Positions 1-5,064 of a stretch of 5,064 bases of DNA are shown here, in pieces (positions within the stretch are counted from its first letter, which is position 1; every line of letters begins with the position of its first letter). Below the pieces are notes generated by a model. The model was not told the DNA's origin and searched no databases. It saw only the letters and a list, made by a program, of their open reading frames with translations. The stretch comes from Candidatus Hydrogenedentota bacterium (lineage in GTDB: Bacteria; Hydrogenedentota; Hydrogenedentia; Hydrogenedentales; CAITNO01), in contig JAKPUV010000208.1 in NCBI GenBank assembly GCA_029554925.1, forward strand, positions 1-5,064. The letters run 5' to 3'. A program made the position numbers and the translations under genes.

Positions 1-654
1 GCGGAGACGGACGCGCCGGTGGTCAACGACCAGAGCGCCGCGCTGGACTTCACAAACGAGGGCGGCGTGGGCGGCAAGATCCGCCTGCTGAAGAACATCT
101 TCGGCCTGTGGCTGGTGCAGGAGTGCCGCCGGTCCTGGGAGCGGGCCGGCCAGACCGCGGACTACGCCACGCTGACGGCCGAGGCCGCCGCCGCGGAGCC
201 CTTCCGGTCGGTGCTGAAGAACATTGACGACCCGCGGCTGATGGCGCCGCCGGACATGGCGGCCCTGATCCGGGAAATGTGCGCCGAGGACGGACAGCCC
301 GTGCCGGAGACGCGCGGACAGGTGGTCCGCTGCGCGCTGGAGAGCCTGGCGCTGAAGTACCGGCGCACCCTGCGCGCCCTGGACGGCCTGCTCGGACGGC
401 GCACGGAGGTGCTGCACATCATCGGCGGCGGCACGCAGAACAAACTGCTCAACCAGATGACGGCGGACGCCTGCGGCGTGCGCGTGGTGACGGGGCCCGT
501 CGAGGCGACCGCGCTGGGCAACATCGGCGTGCAGGCCATGGCTGCCGGGGCCGTGGGGTCGCTGGCCGAGATGCGCCGGATCATCGCGGACTCGATCGAG
601 CTGGAGCAGTACGCGCCGAAGGACACCGCCGCCTGGGACCGGCTCGACGCCTGA
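1..654 (+). CDS. rhaB: Rhamnulokinase, C-terminal part (partial, N-terminus outside window)
   Basis: FGGY-family sugar kinase that phosphorylates L-rhamnulose with ATP to L-rhamnulose-1-phosphate in the cytoplasm, the second step of L-rhamnose breakdown. The reading frame is open from base 1, so the visible 217 residues are only the C-terminal part; full rhamnulokinases are about 480-490 residues. Two blocks support the call. Fragment residues 17-40 hold FTNEGGVGG followed by RLLKNIFGLWLVQE, a pattern I associate with rhamnulokinases. Residues 142-174 hold GGGTQNKLLNQ and GPVEATALGN, the FGGY C-terminal nucleotide-binding segment. The GTG at base 19 is an internal valine codon, not the start. 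The gene converges on the next one, with 15 nt between stop codons. No other rhamnose gene is visible, so its operon would lie to the left. Another FGGY kinase is possible but less likely. Confidence 0.9.
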   Translation, partial: AETDAPVVNDQSAALDFTNEGGVGGKIRLLKNIFGLWLVQECRRSWERAGQTADYATLTAEAAAAEPFRSVLKNIDDPRLMAPPDMAALIREMCAEDGQPVPETRGQVVRCALESLALKYRRTLRALDGLLGRRTEVLHIIGGGTQNKLLNQMTADACGVRVVTGPVEATALGNIGVQAMAAGAVGSLAEMRRIIADSIELEQYAPKDTAAWDRLDA

Positions 655-668
655 CCCGGCGCGCCGGG
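655..668. repeat. Perfect 14-bp palindrome between convergent stop codons
   Basis: CCCGGCGCGCCGGG is its own reverse complement. It fills almost the whole 15-nt gap between the rhamnulokinase stop and the stop of the opposite-strand prepilin-like gene. As RNA on either strand it can form a five-pair GC stem with a CGCG loop. There is no T-tract on either side, so it is not a canonical intrinsic terminator. It could still pause polymerase or protect 3' ends from both directions, but that is inference. Confidence 0.6.
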
Positions 669-669
669 C

Positions 670-1620
<951 letters not shown>

Positions 1621-1660
1621 GTCCGCGTTCCTTGTTGCCGTCCGCGGCGTCACCCTTCGT

Positions 1661-1690
1661 TTGATATGACCGGCGGCGCGGCGGTATGGT
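1661..1690 (+). promoter_or_regulatory. Candidate sigma-70 promoter for purU
   Basis: TTGATA (1661-1666) and TATGGT (1685-1690) are separated by 18 nt in the 113-bp gap between the divergent prepilin-like gene and purU. Transcription would begin near 1697, giving a leader of about 37 nt. The match is moderate and the surrounding sequence is very GC-rich. No convincing promoter for the opposite gene was found in the same gap. Confidence 0.3.
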
Positions 1691-1733
1691 TTCCGTCCCG
1701 CCCCCGGCGGCGGCAACCCACGGGAACACGCGC

Positions 1734-2591
1734 ATGAGCCAGGAAACCGCGACGCTGACCCTCCACTGCGAGGACGTCAAGGGCATCGTCTACCATGTGA
1801 GCCGTTTCATCTTCGAGAACGGCGGCAACATCATCAACGCGCAGCAGCACGCCGAAACGCTGGACAGCCGCTTCTTCATGCGCGTGCATTTCGACTGCTC
1901 CGGCATGGGGCGCTCGCGCGGGGAGCTGCGCGGGGACCTGGCAAAGCTCGCGGCGGAGTTTGGCATGGAGACCTCCCTCTCCTTCTCCGGCGAGCGCAAG
2001 CGCATGGCCGTGCTTGTGTCCAAGTATGACCACTGCCTCTACGACCTGCTCCTCCGCCACCAGTACGGCGAGATCAACGCGGACATCGCGCTGGTCATCG
2101 GCAACCACCCCGACCTGGAGCCTGTGGCGGCCGGGTTCCGGGTGCCCTTCTTCACGGTCCCCGTGCCCCCCGGCGGCAAGGAGGCCGCCGAGGCGCGGAT
2201 GCTGGAGCTGCTGCGGGCGCACCACGCCGACTTCGTCGTGCTGGCCCGGTACATGCAGATCCTGACGCCGTCCTTCATTGACCACTATCCGCACCGGGTC
2301 ATCAACGTGCACCACGGGTTCCTGCCGGCCTTCAAGGGCGCCAAACCCTACCATCAGGCCTATGAGCACGGCGTAAAACTCATCGGGGCCACCAGCCACT
2401 ACGCCACCGCGGACCTGGACATGGGGCCCATCATCGAGCAGGAGACGCTGCGGGTGAACCACACGCACAGCGTGGAGGAGCTGGTCGCCCTCGGCCGCGA
2501 CATCGAGCGAAAAGTGCTCTCCCTGGCGGTGCGCGCGCACGCGGACGACCGCATCATGGTCTACCGGCGGCGGACCATCGTATTCCGCTGA
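1734..2591 (+). CDS. purU: Formyltetrahydrofolate deformylase
   Basis: Hydrolyses 10-formyltetrahydrofolate to formate and tetrahydrofolate in the cytoplasm. This balances one-carbon pools and can supply formate for purine synthesis. The protein is 285 residues, close to the E. coli enzyme (about 280). An N-terminal ACT domain (about residues 6-80, with [18 protein letters not shown]) precedes a formyltransferase-fold hydrolase domain (about 90-280). That domain holds the family's catalytic triad candidates N191 and H193 in [11 protein letters not shown] and D229 in LDMGPII, with [20 protein letters not shown] between them. The ACT domain and the HHGFLPAF plus PYHQA blocks favour PurU over glycinamide formyltransferase PurN. 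The ATG at 1734 was preferred to an in-frame ATG at 1686 because the added 16 residues are low-complexity and the ACT domain starts directly after it. A weak GGGA lies 8 nt upstream. No purine or folate gene is adjacent, and no terminator is seen after it. Confidence 0.93.
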   Translation: MSQETATLTLHCEDVKGIVYHVSRFIFENGGNIINAQQHAETLDSRFFMRVHFDCSGMGRSRGELRGDLAKLAAEFGMETSLSFSGERKRMAVLVSKYDHCLYDLLLRHQYGEINADIALVIGNHPDLEPVAAGFRVPFFTVPVPPGGKEAAEARMLELLRAHHADFVVLARYMQILTPSFIDHYPHRVINVHHGFLPAFKGAKPYHQAYEHGVKLIGATSHYATADLDMGPIIEQETLRVNHTHSVEELVALGRDIERKVLSLAVRAHADDRIMVYRRRTIVFR

Positions 2592-2605
2592 GACCCCGAA
2601 AACCG

Positions 2606-2644
2606 AAAAAAATGCTTGCAATGCAAAGGGTCTTGTGTTAGAGT
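2606..2644 (+). promoter_or_regulatory. Sigma-70-type promoter for the RRM protein gene
   Basis: TTGCAA (2616-2621) and TAGAGT (2639-2644) have an optimal 17-nt spacer. An A7 tract (2606-2612) with further A-runs just upstream resembles an UP element. The AT-rich patch stands out in a GC-rich window, directly after the purU stop. Transcription would start near 2651, leaving a leader of roughly 143 nt before the RRM gene ATG. Confidence 0.6.
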
Positions 2645-2650
2645 ACGGGC

Positions 2651-2793
2651 GTTCCGGAGGCGGTCCGTTTGCCGTTTCCGGTTGTCTGTCGATCAGCTCC
2701 CAGGTGTTCGAGTGTCAAAGTCCCGACCTTGCCAGTGCTGAGACGACGTTATTAGTGAAAGTCGGGCGATGCCCGGAACAAGGAGCTGTGAAG
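2651..2793 (+). promoter_or_regulatory. Structured 5' leader of the RRM gene, sequesters its Shine-Dalgarno
   Basis: This stretch between the predicted transcription start and the ATG has no convincing gene but several complementary segments. (1) A 5' hairpin pairs 2654-2664 with 2671-2681 (11 pairs including G-U, 6-nt loop). (2) CAGCTCC (2694-2700) is the exact complement of GGAGCTG (2782-2788), which contains the Shine-Dalgarno. (3) TGTTC (2705-2709) pairs with GAACA (2776-2780). (4) CCCGAC (2722-2727) pairs with GTCGGG (2761-2766). Segments 2-4 are nested and collinear, giving one long interrupted arm. Alternatives compete with it: CGGGC/GCCCG (2763-2767 with 2771-2775, loop GAT), and GTTCCGG (2651-2657) with CCGGAAC (2773-2779). 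The ribosome binding site AAGGAG (2780-2785) sits 8 nt before the ATG. The folds are by eye, not energy-computed. A regulatory leader (cold-responsive or autogenous) is inference. Confidence 0.45.
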
Positions 2794-3114
2794 ATGAACA
2801 TTTATGTTGGCAACCTGTCGTACTCGACGCGTGACGAGAGCCTTCGGGCCGCGTTCGAGCAGTTCGGCCAGGTGGACTCGGCGCGCGTGATCATGGACCG
2901 CGAGTCGGACCGGTCGCGGGGCTTCGGCTTCGTGGAAATGCCGGTGGCCTCCGAGGGCCAGGCCGCGATCAAGGCGCTGGACAAGTCCGACCTCGACGGC
3001 CGGAACATCACGGTCAACGAGGCGCGGCCCAAGGCGGACAACGACCGCCGGGGCGGCGGCGGCTATGGTGGCGGCGGCGGCGGCGGTTACGGCCGCGGCG
3101 GCGGTCGTTACTAA
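2794..3114 (+). CDS. Glycine-rich RRM RNA-binding protein
   Basis: A 106-residue cytoplasmic RNA-binding protein with a single RNA recognition motif (about residues 2-78) and a glycine-rich tail. RNP2 is IYVGNL (3-8) and RNP1 is RGFGFVEM (42-49); the aromatic residues Y4, F44 and F46 are where RRMs stack on RNA bases. The tail after residue 85 alternates Arg, Tyr and runs of Gly, resembling an RGG-type low-complexity region. The size and layout match the small bacterial RRM proteins (Rbp type) known from cyanobacteria and other phyla, where members have been linked to cold response and RNA localisation. The start at 2794 is fixed by AAGGAG 8 nt upstream and by RNP2 beginning at residue 3; the in-frame GTG at 2635 adds 53 non-RRM residues and lies inside the promoter. 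It has its own promoter, a structured leader and a strong terminator, so it is likely monocistronic or nearly so. Confidence 0.94.
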   Translation: MNIYVGNLSYSTRDESLRAAFEQFGQVDSARVIMDRESDRSRGFGFVEMPVASEGQAAIKALDKSDLDGRNITVNEARPKADNDRRGGGGYGGGGGGGYGRGGGRY

Positions 3115-3133
3115 CCCTTCAAGGACATCGCGC

Positions 3134-3173
3134 AGGGGCCGGAGACCCGACACGGGTTTCCGGCCCCTCTTTT
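3134..3173 (+). terminator. Rho-independent terminator after the RRM gene
   Basis: A 15-pair stem (3134-3148 with 3154-3168, one G-U at 3144/3158) closes a five-base GACAC loop. The descending arm runs into CTCTTTT, ending at 3173. It begins 19 nt after the RRM stop. It ends only 24 nt before the start of the next gene on the same strand, so it may also limit read-through into that gene. Confidence 0.9.
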
Positions 3174-3197
3174 GCGCCCAACCCCCAGGAGAAGAGC

Positions 3198-3665
3198 ATG
3201 ACGCGCGCGCGCACGGGCGACCGGGTCGCCGTGACCTACCGGGTGACCCGCATGGGCGGCGAGGTGGTGGACGCCTCGCCGGAGGGTGCCCCCCTTGAAC
3301 TGGCGCTCGGCGGGGGAAAGTACCTGCCGGGATTCGAGGCCGCCGTGGCCGGCATGGCGCCGGGAGAGTCAAAGGACATCGTGATCCCCCCGGAGGAGGC
3401 CTTCGGCGTGTTCGACGCCGAACTCGTCCTGGAGCTGTCGGCGGACCAGTTTCCGGAGGGAAGCGCCCCGGAGACCGGAAGCTGCTTCGTCATGGAAACG
3501 GAGGACGGGCGGCGGTCGCTGCTGACCGTGGTGGGCGTGGACGGGGACCAGGTGGTGGTGGACGCCAACCACCCGCTGGTGGGCGAGGCCCTGCGGCTGG
3601 AGGTCACCCTGGAGGCGGTGCTCGGCCCGGACACGCCCGAAGCGCCCGTCACCGGCGGAACATGA
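3198..3665 (+). CDS. SlyD-like FKBP-type peptidyl-prolyl cis-trans isomerase
   Basis: A predicted cytoplasmic proline isomerase and chaperone of 155 residues. It has the split SlyD layout. FKBP strands come first (residues 8-68, with KYLPGFEAAVAGM at 41-53). An insert-in-flap chaperone domain follows (about 72-122, after EEAFGVFDAELV). The FKBP fold is then resumed by NHPLVGEALRLEVTLEAV (124-141), a hallmark of the SlyD group. The tail after residue 142 is short and lacks the His/Cys-rich metal-binding region of E. coli SlyD, so nickel handling is unlikely. The start at 3198 has AGGAG about 9 nt upstream. The gene lies directly behind the RRM terminator with no room for a promoter between, so it is expressed either by read-through or from a promoter inside the RRM gene. 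Its last 17 nt overlap the end of the opposite-strand pentapeptide gene. Confidence 0.9.
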   Translation: MTRARTGDRVAVTYRVTRMGGEVVDASPEGAPLELALGGGKYLPGFEAAVAGMAPGESKDIVIPPEEAFGVFDAELVLELSADQFPEGSAPETGSCFVMETEDGRRSLLTVVGVDGDQVVVDANHPLVGEALRLEVTLEAVLGPDTPEAPVTGGT

Positions 3666-4290
3666 ACTTCATCCGCTGGGACAGGGTGAACTGGGCGCCT
3701 TTGAGGTTCACGTCGCGCAGGACGGCCCCCTCCAGGTCCGCGCCCTTGAAGTTGGTGAACTTCAGTTTCGCGCCCGCCAGGTTCGCCTTCACCAGTCGGG
3801 CCTCGAAAAAGTTCGTCATCTCCAGGACGGCCTCGACCAGCACGGCCTCGGTCAGGTCCGCGCCCGACAGGTCGGCCTCCGTCAGGTCCGCCTGATAGAG
3901 GTTGGCGCGGCGCAGGTTGGCCCCGACCAGCGTCTGCTTCTTCAGGCTCACCCCCCCCATCGTGGCCTGCTCAAAGGACGCGCCCGCCAGGTTTGCCGCA
4001 AGCAGGTCCGCCTTGGTCAGGTCGGCCCCCGCCAGGACCGCGTTGCGCAGGTTGGCGCTGGACAGGTTGGCCGCGTAGAAATTGCAGTGGGTCAGATCCA
4101 CCCCCTCCAGATTGGCCCCCGCGAGGATGGCGTTGGAGAAGTTCACCTCGCGCAGGTTGGCCCGGCGCAGGTCCGCCCCCGCCAAATCCATGCCCGACAG
4201 GTCGGGCTTGGAACCCGGCGTGGCCAGACGCCATTGGTTCCACTTGGCGAGTCCCTCGCGCATCTGGTTGACGTGCTGCGTGTACGCCAT
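3649..4290 (-). CDS. Pentapeptide-repeat protein
   Basis: A 213-residue protein made almost wholly of tandem pentapeptides of the A(D/N)LxX type. From L31 to Q200 the Leu/Phe/Met position recurs every five residues without a break, giving 34 repeats, or about 8.5 coils of a right-handed quadrilateral beta-helix. The N-terminal 30 residues include GLAKWNQWR followed by KPDLSG, a cap-like segment that often precedes such repeats. The C-terminus is a short basic tail (LSQRMKFMFRR). There is no signal peptide or membrane segment, so it is probably cytoplasmic. Some relatives mimic DNA and protect gyrase (Qnr, MfpA), but this protein lacks their loops and C-terminal dimerisation helix, so I do not assign that role. 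The ATG at 4290 has GGAG and AGGA within 15 nt upstream; an ATG at 4350 in the same frame lacks support and overlaps a candidate promoter. Function unknown. Confidence 0.92.
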   Translation of the reverse strand: MAYTQHVNQMREGLAKWNQWRLATPGSKPDLSGMDLAGADLRRANLREVNFSNAILAGANLEGVDLTHCNFYAANLSSANLRNAVLAGADLTKADLLAANLAGASFEQATMGGVSLKKQTLVGANLRRANLYQADLTEADLSGADLTEAVLVEAVLEMTNFFEARLVKANLAGAKLKFTNFKGADLEGAVLRDVNLKGAQFTLSQRMKFMFRR

Positions 4291-4345
4291 GTCCTGCTCC
4301 CGCAAGCGCGGACCCCCTCCCGCGCCGCTGTCAACCACACCGCAC

Positions 4346-4373
4346 CTCATAAACAGTGTATCACATTGCGCAA
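4346..4373 (-). promoter_or_regulatory. Candidate promoter for the pentapeptide-repeat gene
   Basis: On the minus strand TTGCGC (4373 down to 4368) and TATGAG (4351 down to 4346) are 16 nt apart, in an AT-richer patch of the 105-nt gap downstream of the dehydrogenase gene. Transcription would start near 4339, downstream of the ATG at 4350, which agrees with the start chosen at 4290. TACACT is an alternative -10 within the same patch. The match is modest. Confidence 0.3.
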
Positions 4374-4395
4374 CGGGTAAAAAGGGGAAAAAACG

Positions 4396-5064
4396 TCAGG
4401 CTGCGGGTTCGGGGTCCACCTGCCCCTCGCGCAGGGCCATGGGCATGGGGGCGGGGCGGTCGCAGGCGCTCTCGATCCGCAGACGCGCGCCGGAAGCCGC
4501 CCCCTCGTGCAGGGCGTGCATGACGTCGAGAACATGGAACGCCAGACGGCCCGTGGCCCGGTGGGCGCGGCCGGTGCCGAGGGCGCGGGCCATGTCGGCG
4601 AGGCCGAGGCCGCGGGACTGCTCGCCATAGGAGTGGGTGAGGGGGATTTCGCGCCAGTCGTCGTGGCCGGGACGGAACACACGCACGGGGCCGCCGAATG
4701 TGTTGGGGTCGGGCACGATCATGGAGCCCTCGGTGCCGTGGATTTCGATGCACGGCAGGGTGGTGCGCCACACGTCGAAACTGGTGACGAGCACACCCAC
4801 GGCGTCGTTGCGGAAGCGCAGCAGCCCCGCCACATGCGTGGGCACCTCGACGGGCACCCGCTTTCCGCGCTTGGGCTCGCTGGTGATCACGCGCTCGGGG
4901 AAGGTGATGCGGGTCTCGGCGGACACGGCGGCCACGGGGCCCAGCAGGGTGACGAGGGCGGTGAGGTAGTAGGGCCCCATGTCGAAGAGGGGGCCGCCGC
5001 CGGCGGCATAGTAGAACTCGGGGTCGGGATGCCAGCCCTCGTGGCCGTGGCACTGCATGAAGGC
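4396..5064 (-). CDS. Gfo/Idh/MocA-family oxidoreductase, C-terminal part (partial)
   Basis: NAD(P)-dependent sugar or cyclitol dehydrogenase family. The frame runs open past the right edge, so only the last 222 residues are seen and the N-terminal Rossmann domain is missing. The ATG at 5058 is internal to the gene. The visible part begins in the catalytic/dimerisation domain: [33 protein letters not shown] (fragment residues 12-44 in total) holds the family's GGxLxDxGxY pattern, where the Tyr corresponds to the catalytic position of glucose-fructose oxidoreductase by my alignment. [21 protein letters not shown] (105-125 region) is the later beta-sheet segment common in these proteins. The substrate cannot be told from this part. 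Genes of this family are abundant in polysaccharide-degrading Planctomycetes and Lentisphaerae. The pentapeptide gene follows on the same strand after 105 nt, which is too far for tight coupling. Confidence 0.9.
   Translation of the reverse strand, partial: AFMQCHGHEGWHPDPEFYYAAGGGPLFDMGPYYLTALVTLLGPVAAVSAETRITFPERVITSEPKRGKRVPVEVPTHVAGLLRFRNDAVGVLVTSFDVWRTTLPCIEIHGTEGSMIVPDPNTFGGPVRVFRPGHDDWREIPLTHSYGEQSRGLGLADMARALGTGRAHRATGRLAFHVLDVMHALHEGAASGARLRIESACDRPAPMPMALREGQVDPEPAA

Noticed and set aside
1650..2621. Long minus-strand open frame (323 codons) opposite purU
   Set aside because: The plus strand encodes full-length PurU with catalytic residues; the antisense frame is a codon-bias shadow with no family signature.
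2729..2755. Second promoter-like pair TTGCCA and TATTAG inside the RRM leader
   Set aside because: Spacing is only 15 nt and both boxes are imperfect; the upstream promoter at 2616-2644 is much better.
2635..2793. In-frame GTG extension of the RRM protein by 53 residues
   Set aside because: The GTG lies between the -35 and -10 boxes, the added residues are not RRM-like, and a good ribosome binding site marks the ATG at 2794.
3660..4200. Dense short DNA repeats with a 15-bp period
   Set aside because: They are the nucleotide reflection of the tandem pentapeptide codons, not a separate repeat or CRISPR array.
4320..4336. Perfect TTGACA on the minus strand before the pentapeptide gene
   Set aside because: Nothing resembling a -10 box lies 16-18 nt downstream; that segment is GC-rich.
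4388..4434. Possible minus-strand terminator for the dehydrogenase gene: CTGCG/CGCAG (4434-4430 with 4405-4401) around GGGG/CCCC, then T6 (4393-4388)
   Set aside because: The stem is interrupted by internal loops, lies in coding sequence, and is separated from the T-tract by 7 nt, so it is not a convincing intrinsic terminator.

Overview
This high-GC bacterial window carries six protein genes, two of them cut by the window edges. The mix suggests a member of the Planctomycetota/Lentisphaerota/Verrucomicrobiota group or a similar lineage such as Hydrogenedentota. The clues are a prepilin-like protein of the DUF1559 / H-x9-DG type, a single-RRM glycine-rich RNA-binding protein, a Gfo/Idh/MocA oxidoreductase of a type common in those sugar-degrading lineages, and a rhamnulokinase. 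The taxonomy is inferred from gene content only. I see no mobile element, CRISPR array, tRNA or rRNA.

Layout. The left edge holds the C-terminal part of a rhamnulokinase (plus strand). It converges on a prepilin-type H-x-DG protein (minus strand, 670-1620), and the 15-nt gap between the two stop codons is almost entirely a perfect 14-bp palindrome. The prepilin-like gene is divergent from purU (formyltetrahydrofolate deformylase, plus strand, 1734-2591), with about 113 bp between the starts. About 200 nt without a gene follows. It carries a good sigma-70-type promoter and a long leader that can fold over the ribosome binding site of an RRM RNA-binding protein (2794-3114). A strong intrinsic terminator lies directly after that gene and only 24 nt before a SlyD-like FKBP prolyl isomerase (3198-3665). 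The SlyD-like gene converges on, and overlaps by 17 nt, a pentapeptide-repeat protein (minus strand, 3649-4290). Upstream of that gene, on the same strand, is the C-terminal part of a Gfo/Idh/MocA dehydrogenase that runs off the right edge.

How the genes relate. The rhamnulokinase and the Gfo/Idh/MocA protein fit a carbohydrate-degrading lifestyle. PurU is one-carbon and purine housekeeping. The RRM protein and the SlyD-like chaperone are both of the stress or folding type and share an orientation, but the terminator between them implies that their transcription is at least partly uncoupled. No multi-gene operon or obvious novel enzyme system is visible. The most interesting signal is the RRM gene leader: several collinear complementary segments form an arm that buries the Shine-Dalgarno sequence, which suggests post-transcriptional (thermosensor-like or autogenous) control.
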